A DNA stretch of 64,000 bases, from assembly GCA_030710605.1 (NCBI GenBank), contig CP092870.1:11551408-11615407 (forward strand). The letters run 5' to 3'. The translations under genes and the position numbers were made by a program. The notes under the pieces were generated by a model that was not told where the DNA came from, did no database searches, and worked only from the letters and a program-made list of their open reading frames with translations. This document shows, piece after piece, positions 27,740 to 38,012 of the stretch (positions within the stretch are counted from its first letter, which is position 1; each line of letters opens with the position of its first letter). The DNA is from Cordylochernes scorpioides (taxonomy: Eukaryota > Arthropoda > Arachnida > Pseudoscorpiones > Chernetidae).

Positions 27740-30700
27740 GTTACCGCGTCGCCAGCATCAACGCGCGAGGGCTCGCCACTCGTGGGAGGAGCCTTGCCCT
27801 ATGTCATCATCTCCTCAGGCAACATCGCGTGGACATCGCGTTTGTCCAGGAGACAAACGCATATCATCTGGGCAGCGGCCAAGACCTCTGCCTCGGCTAC
27901 AACGCTGTTGTATTGGCCCATCCCGTAGCCATCTCGGGATCCGGACTCGCCTGCGTCTTCGGGCCAGGCGTAGCCGTGCTGCAACAGCGCATCCTGTGGC
28001 CGGGCCACATTGCCTTGGCAACCATAGATGTCCACGGCGAGGAGATGACGGCCATCAACGTTCATCTGGCTCATGAACCCCGCGAGAGAAACCAACAACT
28101 GGAGCTCCTCGCGGCGACAGCGGCACAGGAGGAGGAGGGGGCCTGCTGGATCTTCGGCGACTTTAATATCAGGGATCGGGGCCCCTCATCATCATCATCG
28201 TCAGATGCCCTTGCCGCTCTTCTGGACCTGGCAGCGCTGGTCGACGTGGCCACCCAGTTCGACGCCGCCCACCTGCCCACCAGAGTCGCCAGGCACGGCG
28301 ACCAAGTCGAATCCAGCCGCCTGGACCGGATCCTCGTCCCTGCTGGAGTCCTGGATCGCGCGTCCATCTACGCGACCAGCCACTACCACCTCTCGGACCA
28401 CCGCCTCGTGCTGCTCCAGGTCGGCTCGCCCACCGCCGTCTCCTCCCCCACCCAGCCTCGCTTGGCCGCGATGCTCCGCTCGGGCCTTGTTCTCGATCAT
28501 CTGGCTGACTACATCCGGGAGCTCGAGGAAGAAATGGCGCACAATGAAAACGACGGGATCTTTTGGGACAGGTGGACCACCATCAAGGCGGGACTGCTGG
28601 CGAAGGCCAGATCCCTGCACGATCCGCGCCACGCTGCCAGCGACAGCTACATCTACAGGGCAAGGCGCTATATCGCGGCGCAGCTCGAGGCCTCCTCCAT
28701 CCGGGCCGACTACCCATCGCTGCCGGACCTAGAACGCGCCATCCGCCTCCGACGCCCGGCCAGCGTCATCAGGGACGAGCAGGATAACATCATCGAGGGC
28801 CCCGAGCTTCGGCGGAGGGCGTTCGCGACCTTCCAGCCCCGCTTCGCCCGTCCCACCACCGATCCAGCTGCGGGAGCTGCCTTCATCGCCAGCAGCGCGC
28901 CCACCACCACCCGCGAGCTGAGTGAGGAGGACCCGCTCCACCTGCCGGACATCAGCCCCAGCGAGATCGCCAACGCCATCGAGCACCTCCCTCGCGGAAA
29001 GGCCCCCGTCTGGGACGACTTGACGTGCGAACTCCTCGTCGCCTTCAACGAGGACTTCTTCGCCGAAGCTCTGGCCCGGGTGTTCGCGGCATCACGGCTC
29101 CGCGGTGCCCTACCTCTGTCGACGCGGCGCAGCTCCTTCTGCCTCGTGCCCAAGGCCCGCGGAGGTCGCGGCCTTGACGGCTACAGGCCCGTCGCGCTGC
29201 CCGCGGCCGACTACAGGGTCCTGGCCGCCATCCTTCACCGGCGCCTCAAGCCCCACCTGCGGACCCTTGTGCCGGAATGCCAGACTTACGCCGTCCCCGG
29301 GAGGTCCCCGTCCTGGAACATCGCCAAGGTGACGGATGCTGTTGAGGAGGCAACCGCCATGGGCTCGCCGCTGGCCGTCATGGGCATCGACTTGGAGTCC
29401 GCCTTCGATTCCCTGGACCGCGGCTTCCTGGAGTCCCTGATGACGTCCCTCCGCCTCCCGCCGGCCTTCATGGGCTGGATTAACATCTTGTACGCCGGGG
29501 CGGACGCAACGATTCGGGCTGGAGGCTTTCACACCACCGCCTTCCCCCTCCTCAACGGCCTAAGGCAGGGCTGCGCCGTGAGTGCCGCCCTCTTTAGCAT
29601 CGCTACGGGGCCGCTGCTACGTCGCCTGGAGTTGACCCTCGGCTTGGGCAACGTCATCGCCTACGCCGACGACATCGTCCTCCTTTTCCATCGCGACGAA
29701 GAATTCGAGCGGGTGGCGACCGTCCTCGAAGACTTCAAGCGGGCCTCCGGTATCGCCGTCAATCTCGGGAAGAGCGCGGGCCTTTGGTGCGGAGCCTGGC
29801 GCAACCGCGGCGACTCCCCTCTCGGCGCCTCCTGGTCGACCACCTCCATCAGGGTCCTCGGGCTCGACATCGCCCCCAGAAGCTCCGTAGCCCATCAGGA
29901 GCAGCATCTTCTCGCCCTCCTGGAGTCCGCCTGCCGCAGATGGACGCCCTTCACCCGCGGCCTATCCCTCGTCGGACGAGCTAGAGCGGCGAACTCGCTG
30001 GTGGGCTCCACCATCCAGCATCACCTGCACGGGTACCTGCCATCACCCCCGACCATCGCCAAACTGCAGGCCAGACTAGCGAGGTTCGTCTGGGGGCCCG
30101 AGCATACGGCGTGGCTTCCTGCCGCCGTCATGGCGAGGCCCGTAGCCATTGGAGGCCTCGGCCTCCTCGACCTGGCAACCCAACTCCAGCTCGCCTGCCT
30201 CAAGGGTGTGCAGGTCGCGCTCCGCGGAGGCAGGAACGGCTTCGACTGGCTGGTCGCCAGCGGCAGCGAGGCCTGGATCCGCCCTCCACCAGACGGCACG
30301 CGTCTCCAGCTCCGCCGTCTCCGGTTGCTGAAGCTGTGGGAGGAGACCTCCAAGATCCTGAGCCTCAATCACCGGGCGGTCCCCGCATCTCTGCTGCTGG
30401 ACATCCCAATCATCGGTGGCTGCCGGTTCCTTCGCCCTCCCGACCTCCTGGCCCCTGCCCGCTGGCGCGGAGCCCGAGTCCGGGACCTTCTTGCGGAGGG
30501 CCACCTCACCGCCCGACCTACGCGCTCGGCCCTGGCTGACGCCGCGGCCCTGGGCGCCTTCTGTCGGAGGCTGACCTCCGAGAACGCCGTGGGCGTCGGG
30601 GCGGAGTCCACGCCTTCATCTAGCTCCCTAGCTGCGGCCGTGGTTCTGCGGGGGACGGCTACGCCGTTCCTCAACGGCCTAACGACCCGCTCGGCCCGAC

Positions 30701-30816
30701 GGGCCCTGGATCGCCCGCGCCTCGCCGCCACGCCCATCTCAAGGTTCACCTCGAGATGGTCGCCCACCATCGGTCCACTTCCATCTAGGATCGACTGGGC
30801 CTCGCTGCGGCGCTGA
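27736..30816 (+). CDS. LINE ORF2: endonuclease and reverse transcriptase
   Basis: 1026 codons, with the start overlapping the ORF1 stop as ATGA (reinitiation-type coupling). N-terminal APE-like endonuclease: INARGL, FVQETN near 36, FGDFNIRD near 140 and SDHRLVLL near 221. RT: YRPVALP near 482, GIDLESAFDSLD near 550, GLRQGCAVSAALFS near 609 and catalytic YADDIVLL near 643. Stop TGA at 30814-30816 interrupts a frame that continues unchanged to 31212, so the copy lacks its C-terminal zinc finger unless TGA is read through. Confidence 0.9.
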   Translation: MSYRVASINARGLATRGRSLALCHHLLRQHRVDIAFVQETNAYHLGSGQDLCLGYNAVVLAHPVAISGSGLACVFGPGVAVLQQRILWPGHIALATIDVHGEEMTAINVHLAHEPRERNQQLELLAATAAQEEEGACWIFGDFNIRDRGPSSSSSSDALAALLDLAALVDVATQFDAAHLPTRVARHGDQVESSRLDRILVPAGVLDRASIYATSHYHLSDHRLVLLQVGSPTAVSSPTQPRLAAMLRSGLVLDHLADYIRELEEEMAHNENDGIFWDRWTTIKAGLLAKARSLHDPRHAASDSYIYRARRYIAAQLEASSIRADYPSLPDLERAIRLRRPASVIRDEQDNIIEGPELRRRAFATFQPRFARPTTDPAAGAAFIASSAPTTTRELSEEDPLHLPDISPSEIANAIEHLPRGKAPVWDDLTCELLVAFNEDFFAEALARVFAASRLRGALPLSTRRSSFCLVPKARGGRGLDGYRPVALPAADYRVLAAILHRRLKPHLRTLVPECQTYAVPGRSPSWNIAKVTDAVEEATAMGSPLAVMGIDLESAFDSLDRGFLESLMTSLRLPPAFMGWINILYAGADATIRAGGFHTTAFPLLNGLRQGCAVSAALFSIATGPLLRRLELTLGLGNVIAYADDIVLLFHRDEEFERVATVLEDFKRASGIAVNLGKSAGLWCGAWRNRGDSPLGASWSTTSIRVLGLDIAPRSSVAHQEQHLLALLESACRRWTPFTRGLSLVGRARAANSLVGSTIQHHLHGYLPSPPTIAKLQARLARFVWGPEHTAWLPAAVMARPVAIGGLGLLDLATQLQLACLKGVQVALRGGRNGFDWLVASGSEAWIRPPPDGTRLQLRRLRLLKLWEETSKILSLNHRAVPASLLLDIPIIGGCRFLRPPDLLAPARWRGARVRDLLAEGHLTARPTRSALADAAALGAFCRRLTSENAVGVGAESTPSSSSLAAAVVLRGTATPFLNGLTTRSARRALDRPRLAATPISRFTSRWSPTIGPLPSRIDWASLRR

Positions 30817-31212
30817 GCCTACTCGGGCCACGAGGCCGACGCGGCCCTCAAGTTGGCCTTCCACGCCCTGCCCCATCCGGCCCATCCTGCCTCGGTCGGC
30901 CCCTCCTGTCCTGCCTGCGGGTCCATCGACCGCTCCCTCGGCCACCGTCACTGGTGCTGCCGTTCCATCAGGCCTCTCATCAGAGAGGCCTTCAACATCA
31001 TAGGGCGGCCCCCTGACCTGCAGGCTTGGATCTTCGGCGGGTCCGGCCTTGAGGACGACCCCCTTTCCATCTTGGCGTCGGCAAAGTTGCGAATCTATCG
31101 CTACTTTGTCCAGTTTGGGCTCGGAGAAGCGGTGGAGGACCCGCTCATCGCCTGGTCCAGGACCCTCCAGCGTCGAGGTTTCTTTCCATCATCTCCCATC
31201 ATCATCTTGTAG
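30817..31212 (+). pseudogene. LINE ORF2 C-terminus beyond an in-frame TGA
   Basis: Same frame as ORF2. It carries a CCHC-type finger (CPACGSIDRSLGHRHWCC) and a conserved helical tail (ASAKLRIYRYFVQFGLGE), ending at TAG 31210-31212. Only one stop separates it from ORF2. Confidence 0.8.
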
Positions 31213-31431
31213 TTTTCATATATGTATATATTTTCTTTCTCTCTTTCTTTATGTATATATTTTCTCTCTCTACTTTATTGTTAAAAATATGTCACACACA
31301 CACATACATTCATTTTTATATATATAGATTACCATCTTCATGTTTTGAACAGGGACAATAAATGAAATAAATTATTTTTAATGCATCTTTAAAGGGAGAA
31401 ATGCCTTTTTTTGGTGTATATTGTAACATAG

Positions 31432-31652
31432 AAAATTAGGAAAGACAAACTTCAAGATGACACAGCAATTTATTAAAAACACAAGTACAAATTAAAATTG
31501 TAACATAATGGTAACCCAGGCTCCTGGATCGTGTAATTAAAATTGATAAAATACAAGAGAAGGGCAATGAGGGAAGTTTACACAGAGTAATAATATATAT
31601 ATTCATCAAAGAGTTAATAAACTGTTAATAAAATAATAAATACTTTGCTATA
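31432..31652 (-). repeat. 3' LTR of the old TRIM-family element
   Basis: Matches 39847-40027 (GAAAATTAGGAAAGACAAACTTCA, CAGCAATTTATT, TTAATAAAATAA) plus an extra segment of about 40 bp near 31500-31545. Confidence 0.75.
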
Positions 31653-32155
31653 TTACTTCTTCCCTATTGGAGCTGTGACCCACAGCTTGTAAATATCGCA
31701 GATACTGACATAGATCTGACTGTTTCTGCCAAGTATTTACTCAGAGTCTTGGAACTCTGTCCTAGTAGTTTTGCATCCTTTCTCTTGTGGATTAAAGATC
31801 AACATTGTCATCATATAGTATACTAGCGGATGTGTACCCGGCTTCGCCCGGGTTTTATCCGAGTGAAAGTTTGCCTAACGAATATTATATATTATGAAGT
31901 ATAATAAACAATGTTAAAGATTAGTTTTAATTATTAATCAAGATTGTGTGTGAATATGTGAGAAAGATGTAATATCGTTGTTGTTTTCTTGGCCGACTGT
32001 TTTACATATGGTGTTATCTTAAAATTGCTTGTTTTGAATATTTTTTTAGATTGAGTTGAATGAATTGCTGAATTTTTTTTTTGTATTTATATATAAATAA
32101 AATTAACTCTGTTGATTTTTTTTTATTTAATCGATAACACCGAAGTTACGCATGT

Positions 32156-32535
32156 TGTTGGAAAAGAAGACGTCCGAAGCAGCCAATGGGAGGCCGGCGG
32201 AAGCGGCTACGGGGATGCAGCGGCAAAAATGAGAAAACAATAACAGAAGAACTTGAAAACAACTTACGAACACTAGAATTTGCCCTGATCTCCGATTCTT
32301 TTAGTGTATATATTTAAATATATAATTAATTAAATAAAACTTTACTTATTTTTCTTAAATTGCAATAAATATAATTTTCCCTCCTGTTTTCGTCATATAT
32401 TTTAAAAGTGTTATAAACAGCGACGCCTTAATCTTTGAACCTTCAACCCCGTCGACCAAGAATAGAGGTGAGTGACTCTACCTCTATAGAATTTAGATCG
32501 TCGTCACAACACAGAGTGGCGGTGAAAACACAATA
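32156..32535 (+). repeat. Left LTR of BEL/Pao copy 1
   Basis: 380 bp, with the same length and nearly the same sequence as 37936-38315. Confidence 0.95.
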
Positions 32536-32646
32536 TTTTGGCATCCCAGCCGGGACTGTTGAAGGTAAATTCTAGAAAAAAAAATCATTTTAAACTGACC
32601 ATTTTGGAACTCGTTAGCTAACCCTACTTGCTGCTGTGTTTACAAG

Positions 32647-33081
32647 ATGGCGGAAGAATTAATTCTACGTTTAAAAAAGAAGCGTGCTGTTAACAGATCA
32701 TATTTAACGAAAACATGCAATAAGATTGAAAGTGGACTTGACACGCTAATGAGAATTGAACTTGAAGAATTATTAGAACAATTGAATGAATCATTTAACG
32801 AACTTAAATTAGTGGATCACGAAATAGAAACGCTTCTTGAAACTGACGATTTAGAGAAGGAATTACAGGGCGTAGAGGAATATCGAGAGAAATATATTAC
32901 TTGGAGATTTAGGGCAAATAAAAAGATTCGCCAATCAGATTTTCATGGCGAAAATATACCGAATTCGAACTCACGAATAGATGAAAATGAAATGAGACAT
33001 TATGTACCTTCCTGCACGACTGTGAAACTTCCGAAATTGATGATATATCGAAATTTTATGGAAACTTTAGTGAATGGCTGA
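32647..33081 (+). CDS. gag: BEL/Pao Gag, N-terminal part
   Basis: Starts at the ATG of MAEELILRLKKKRAVNRSYL and encodes a helical, charged region (LEELLEQLNESFNELKLVDH). Against the second copy (60749 onward), two extra bases near 33041-33046 shift the frame, and this ORF ends 12 codons later. Confidence 0.85.
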   Translation: MAEELILRLKKKRAVNRSYLTKTCNKIESGLDTLMRIELEELLEQLNESFNELKLVDHEIETLLETDDLEKELQGVEEYREKYITWRFRANKKIRQSDFHGENIPNSNSRIDENEMRHYVPSCTTVKLPKLMIYRNFMETLVNG

Positions 33082-33236
33082 CGTTCTGGAATTCTTTTGA
33101 TGCAGCTATACACCAGAACAACTCACTGTACCCGATCGATAAATTTAACTATCTGAAGTCACATCTCGGCGGAACTGCACTAAACACAGTCGAAGGTTTC
33201 GCTTTATCTGCGGACAATTATGAGAAGGCCATAAAA

Positions 33237-36170
33237 TTGCTTAAAGACAGATTTGGGCGAGAAGACATTTTGATTAGCCGACATATGAACAATTTGTTGT
33301 CAATGAGACCACTCAAAACGTCAAGCGATGTAAGAACCTTCCGCGAACTTTTTGACAACCTTTCTGTTCATATAAGAAGTCTCGAGTCACTAAACGTGTC
33401 CATTGATGTTTACGGACAACTGTTGTGCCCGATAATAATAAAGCTTCTACCTGCAGACCTTAATTTGGAATTGAACAAAGAACTCCCGACAGGTTACGTA
33501 ATTAATGACTTGATTACCTTTCTGGAAAGACAATTAACTGCACGGGAGAAGAGTTTTAGAAACGAAATCGGTACCGGGAATGAATCAACTTCTAAACCTA
33601 ATTTGGTAAACAAACATCCAAAGACAAGATTCTACAATGAAAAACCAATTGCGACAGCTTCAGAACTTTTGAATTCAGTTCACAAATCGAATGAATGTGT
33701 ATTTTGTGGTAAAGACAACCATGGAAGCCCTAAGTGTGATTTTGCAGCTAATATTAGTTTAAACGAAAAGAGATCACTCATGAAGAAAAAAGGCGTTTGT
33801 TATAAATGTCTTCGGCCTTCTCATTTAAGTAAATTTTGCAGAAATGTAGTGCGTTGTTCGATCTGCAACATGTCTTCCCACCTGGATGTCATGTGCACAA
33901 AACTGATTTTAGATAGAGGTGGATCTTCCAAGTCTCCAACGGTGCAAGATGAAACTCTCGCCAACTTATCAACCTCCCCAGACGTCTTGTTACCTACTTT
34001 GAGAGTGACCCTCAAAGGGAACAGAACGGAGAATACGGCACGGGCTATAATAGACACCGGATCCCAAAGATCGTATATTTTACATAGCACAGCAATGGAA
34101 ATGGAATACAAACAATCTAGGAGAGAGTTCTTCCTGCATTCCTTGTTTGGAGGATCGAGTACCGACGTAGTTGAACATGAGGTCTATACCATTCATTTAT
34201 CTGACATCAATAATTCCTATCGCTGTGAGTTTGAAGCACTAGGTCAACCCCTTATCTGTGGAAGCATACCTCCGGTGTGTCCAAGATCATTTTTAGAAGG
34301 GAGTGAAGAACTCGACGTGTCTGATTTGATGAGAGACCGTATAGAAGTCCTTATAGGCGCGGACATCGCCGGGAGATTGCTAACTGATGATCATAGAAGG
34401 ATCTCATCTGGACTGGTGGCAATCCGTACCAAACTAGGATGGACTGTGATGGGAAAGATTCCTCCAACGGAGGTGAGAGATAACATCAGCTCCCTTTGCG
34501 TGACCACACTTCTATCTTTGGATCTAGAAAACTTGTGGAAATTAGATGCAATTGGAGTCTCTGACGCGGAGGTTGAGAAGAAGACTCAGTCATTACAAGC
34601 TGAAATGGAGGAACATTTCGCCCACACCACGACGCGAGATATCGAGGGGCGCTATGAGGTAGCTCTACCCTGGGTGCAAGACAAGGAAAGGATTCCTTCG
34701 AATAGAGACCTAGCCGAAAACCAACTAAGTTCTGTGAGAATAAAACTTGAAGAAGTTGGAGACATGAATGAGTATGGACAAATCTTTGAAGAATGGATGA
34801 AACAGGGAATAATCGAGTATGCCAGAGAGGATAATCTAGATGGTGTACACTACCTGCCACATCGACCAGTGTATAAAAGGAACAGTCAAACTTCTAGAAT
34901 ACGGCCAGTATTCAATGCGTCGGCCCGGAAGAGAGGTAAACTTTCCCTGAATGACTGTCTGGATAAGGGACCCAATTTGATAGAAATTATACCAAGACTT
35001 TTAAATAAATTCCGGAAATATGAAGTTGGTGTCTCTTCCGATATTGAGAAAGCATTTTTACAAATTGGAATAAAAGAAGAAGACCGAGATTATTTACGAT
35101 TCCTGTGGCACACAGAAGACGGAAGATTAATCACGTATCGACATAAAAGGGTTGTTTTTGGAATTACCACTAGTCCGTATCTTTTAAAAGCTACCTTATC
35201 TCTCCACTTAGATAAGGCTCCTGAACATTTAAAAATCACAGCTGAACAGTTGAAATCATCCTTTTATGTTGACAATTGTTTATCCAGTTTTCAGAATGTT
35301 GAAGAAACGGAGAAATTCGTGAAAGAATCTACTGAACTGCTCTCTACAGCTTGTTTCAATCTCCGAGATTGGGTGAGTAACGTTACAGACTTTTCTCTTA
35401 TGAACCAACTGAATAAGGAAGTGAACATTTTAGGAATAACATGGAATACTGATAGAGACACACTGACAATTGGTTTGGAAGATTTTGAATTAATTGGACC
35501 AACCACCAAGAGAAAAGTACTTTCAATAGCGAGCAAGATATTTGATCCGTTAGGAGTTGCTTGTCCTGTGACTTTAATTCCCAAGCTGATATTACAGGAA
35601 ACTTGGATACAGAAGTTGACATGGGACGAAGTCCTACCTGGATGTTTAGTACAAAGCTTTTGGAAGTGGTTTAGCAAACTGAAACACTTGCCTAACATAG
35701 AAATTCCTAGATGGCTTTGTTTTAAGGACTCCTATGTAGAGAAAACCACTCTCCACATCTTTTGCGACGCCAGTCAGTTTGCCTATGCAACCTGTATTTT
35801 CCTCCGCATTGAAAAGGAAGATAGAGTGGACATCCAATTGATACAGGCTCGAACACGAGTAGCTCCACTGAAGAAACTCACCATCCCAAGATTGGAGCTT
35901 TTGGCTTGTCTAATTGGAGCTCGTTTGGCAGCTAACGTCATACAAGATCTGGAATTTGAGGAAATTCCAAGATTTTATTGGACCGATTCGACCAATGCTC
36001 TCTGTTGGATCCAAAGGGAAGACAACTGGGCAGCCTTTGTGATGAACCGTGTTAAGGAAATTCATAATCTTAGCTCCCCCGAATCTTGGCGCCACATACC
36101 AGGCCGATTAAACCCGGCAGACCTCCCATCTCGGGGATGTTCAGCAGAATCACTTAAGGAGACAAGATAG
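33237..36170 (+). CDS. pol: BEL/Pao Gag C-terminus, protease, RT and RNase H
   Basis: The frame really opens near 33045, just past the frameshift. In order: capsid-like region; zinc knuckles CVFCGKDNHGSPKC (near residue 153) and CYKCLRPSHLSKFC plus CSICNMSSHLDVMC; Pao-type aspartic protease (IIDTGSQRSYI near 271); RT with RPVFNASARKRGKLSLND, SSDIEKAFLQIGI and the YVDN active site near 677; RNase H (IFCDASQFAYATCIF near 840; WTDSTNALCWIQ). Stopped by TAG 36168-36170 in a frame that continues into integrase. Confidence 0.92.
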   Translation: MLKDRFGREDILISRHMNNLLSMRPLKTSSDVRTFRELFDNLSVHIRSLESLNVSIDVYGQLLCPIIIKLLPADLNLELNKELPTGYVINDLITFLERQLTAREKSFRNEIGTGNESTSKPNLVNKHPKTRFYNEKPIATASELLNSVHKSNECVFCGKDNHGSPKCDFAANISLNEKRSLMKKKGVCYKCLRPSHLSKFCRNVVRCSICNMSSHLDVMCTKLILDRGGSSKSPTVQDETLANLSTSPDVLLPTLRVTLKGNRTENTARAIIDTGSQRSYILHSTAMEMEYKQSRREFFLHSLFGGSSTDVVEHEVYTIHLSDINNSYRCEFEALGQPLICGSIPPVCPRSFLEGSEELDVSDLMRDRIEVLIGADIAGRLLTDDHRRISSGLVAIRTKLGWTVMGKIPPTEVRDNISSLCVTTLLSLDLENLWKLDAIGVSDAEVEKKTQSLQAEMEEHFAHTTTRDIEGRYEVALPWVQDKERIPSNRDLAENQLSSVRIKLEEVGDMNEYGQIFEEWMKQGIIEYAREDNLDGVHYLPHRPVYKRNSQTSRIRPVFNASARKRGKLSLNDCLDKGPNLIEIIPRLLNKFRKYEVGVSSDIEKAFLQIGIKEEDRDYLRFLWHTEDGRLITYRHKRVVFGITTSPYLLKATLSLHLDKAPEHLKITAEQLKSSFYVDNCLSSFQNVEETEKFVKESTELLSTACFNLRDWVSNVTDFSLMNQLNKEVNILGITWNTDRDTLTIGLEDFELIGPTTKRKVLSIASKIFDPLGVACPVTLIPKLILQETWIQKLTWDEVLPGCLVQSFWKWFSKLKHLPNIEIPRWLCFKDSYVEKTTLHIFCDASQFAYATCIFLRIEKEDRVDIQLIQARTRVAPLKKLTIPRLELLACLIGARLAANVIQDLEFEEIPRFYWTDSTNALCWIQREDNWAAFVMNRVKEIHNLSSPESWRHIPGRLNPADLPSRGCSAESLKETR

Positions 36171-38012
36171 TGGGAGGGACTTGCATGGTTAAAGGTATCC
36201 CAAGAAGAGTGGCCCAAATCAACCATTATCCCTGATTTGGAGATTGTTTATTCTGAAAGGCGCAAGACCATCCTGAACACCTTGTGTACGACAAGAGAAA
36301 ATGAAAATTTATTTGGACGTTATTCCCATTTTTTGAGAATAGTACGAATCACCGCCTGGATATACAGATTCTTCAACAACGCCAAGATTGATAGAAGAAA
36401 GATAATTTCAGAAGATCTCAGTACAGAGGAAATCACTAAGTCAGAAATAATACTGATAAGACTTATCCAGAGAGAATCGTTTTCAGGGCATGAAGATAAG
36501 AAACTACAAGGCTTTAAGTTGCTAGTAGACTCTTCAGGGATTTTGAGAATAAAAACTAAAATTTGCAGAAGAGAAGATTTCGCTAATTTTAGAATGCCCA
36601 TTTTATTGCCCTCAGATCACTTTTTGGTTTCTTTGCTCATCAGGTGGAACCATGAAACCCACGGGCACGCCGGTCTACAAACTCTCCTCGGTATTCTGAG
36701 AGAAAACTATTGGATACTAAGATCCAGGAAAACCGTCAAGAAGATCATCAATCAATGCATTCGCTGTAAACGATTCACCGCGACACCAGCTACCGTCGAG
36801 TCAACATCATTACCAGAAGACAGAGTACGAGATGCTGCAGTTTTCGAAATAGTAGGAGTTGATCTAACTGGACATCTTATCTTAAAGAATAAGAAGAAAG
36901 CATGGATTGTCATCTTCACATGTGCAGTGTATAGAGGAGTTCATCTGGAACTTGTGACATCTTTGTCTATGGAAGCCTTCCTCCAAGCTTTCCGCCGATT
37001 TATTGCTCGAAGAGGCCAACCATTGATTGTGTATTCGGATAATGGGACTAATTTCAAAGGTATGGCTAATGCTTTAAAGAAGATTGATTTTTCGAGATTA
37101 AAATGTGATCCCACATTGAAAAACATCACCTGGAAATTCATACCGCCTGGTGCTCCTTGGTGGGGTGGATGGTGGGAGCGTTTGATTGGAATGATGAAAC
37201 AATTGCTCTTTAGGATTCTCGGTCAAACCTCCTTGGGATATGAAGAACTTTCCACGGTAATGTGTGACGTCGAAAGCTTGATGAACACACGCCCACTGAC
37301 CTACCTAACTGAAGAAAGTGAGGATCTCGCTCCATTGACACCTTCGTTGTTCTTACATGAGGTCAGAGAGGTTGGCGTTCCAGACCTGGACTTGATTGAT
37401 AACCAGACCCTCTCCCGCAAATATCAATATATCAAACGTGTACGAGAAGATCTTAGAGAACGATTTCGTATCGAATATTTTGGATTCCTGAGACAAGAAA
37501 CGAGACGCCTGAAGACTACCATACCATTCAAGGTGGGAGACATGGTACTCATTGGACAAGAGAGTTTAAAGAGACTACACTGGCCGTTAGCCAGAATAAT
37601 CCAACTCTATCCAAGAAAAGACGGACTTGTGAGGGTTGCGAAAGTGAAAACTTCATCAGGTGATAAAATACGACCTATTCAAAAACTCTACAATTTAGAG
37701 ATAACGCCCGAGATAAGATGTCGAGACCCTCTAACGGAGCGATCTCCCACACAAGAAGTTCGATTGACAACTGAAGAGGACCCTTTGACTTCACAACAAG
37801 AGCAACATCACATTGATACCCCGAATGTTGTGTCAAGTTACGGACGGCCCATCAAGAGACCCAACCGATTGGATCTACTGAACTTTTCCTTTCCATGTTT
37901 GAGTCGTCGAGACGCCAACTCAAAGGTGGGAGAAATGTTGGAAAAGAAGACGTCCGAAGCAGCCAATGGGAGGCTGGCGGAAGCGGCTACGGGGATGCAG
38001 CGGCAAAAATGA
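36171..38012 (+). CDS. pol: BEL/Pao integrase
   Basis: Same frame as the preceding ORF after a single TAG; the first Met is at 36237. An HHCC zinc finger (HETHGHAGLQTLLG, CIRCKRF) precedes the D,D,E core: VGVDLTGHL, YSDNGTNFKGM and PWWGGWWERLIGMMK. A C-terminal FKVGDMVLIGQE module and a basic tail run into the right LTR, ending at TGA 38012. Confidence 0.92.
   Translation, partial: WEGLAWLKVSQEEWPKSTIIPDLEIVYSERRKTILNTLCTTRENENLFGRYSHFLRIVRITAWIYRFFNNAKIDRRKIISEDLSTEEITKSEIILIRLIQRESFSGHEDKKLQGFKLLVDSSGILRIKTKICRREDFANFRMPILLPSDHFLVSLLIRWNHETHGHAGLQTLLGILRENYWILRSRKTVKKIINQCIRCKRFTATPATVESTSLPEDRVRDAAVFEIVGVDLTGHLILKNKKKAWIVIFTCAVYRGVHLELVTSLSMEAFLQAFRRFIARRGQPLIVYSDNGTNFKGMANALKKIDFSRLKCDPTLKNITWKFIPPGAPWWGGWWERLIGMMKQLLFRILGQTSLGYEELSTVMCDVESLMNTRPLTYLTEESEDLAPLTPSLFLHEVREVGVPDLDLIDNQTLSRKYQYIKRVREDLRERFRIEYFGFLRQETRRLKTTIPFKVGDMVLIGQESLKRLHWPLARIIQLYPRKDGLVRVAKVKTSSGDKIRPIQKLYNLEITPEIRCRDPLTERSPTQEVRLTTEEDPLTSQQEQHHIDTPNVVSSYGRPIKRPNRLDLLNFSFPCLSRRDANSKVGEMLEKKTSEAANGRLAEAATGMQRQK

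Larger units (their letters stand above)
26030..31290 (+). mobile_element. L1/Tx1-like non-LTR retrotransposon, GC-rich
   Basis: Two-ORF LINE inserted in a (CA)n tract: CACACACACACAC before it and CACACACACACA after the 3' UTR (CTTTCTCTCTTTC...). ORF1 has a CCHC knuckle; ORF2 has endonuclease and RT domains and a C-terminal zinc finger. Base composition is strikingly GC-rich against the AT-rich surroundings. The clade is inferred from the ORF layout and the C-terminal CxxC motif. Confidence 0.85.
25202..31328 (-). mobile_element. Non-autonomous Helitron split by a LINE
   Basis: The 3' end on the minus strand at 25202 has the hairpin ACCCGGGC-GAA-GCCAGGT before CTAG|T. The 5' end at 31328 reads A|TCTATATATATAAAAATG. 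Its CA/GT microsatellite is broken between about 26028 and 31290 by the LINE. Without the LINE it is about 0.86 kb and has no ORF. Confidence 0.75.

Noticed and set aside
27042..30770. Many long ORFs on the minus strand and in other plus frames of the LINE (up to about 190 codons)
   Set aside because: GC-rich coding sequence suppresses stops in all frames. These are shadows of ORF1 and ORF2 and have low-complexity Arg/Pro/Ala composition.
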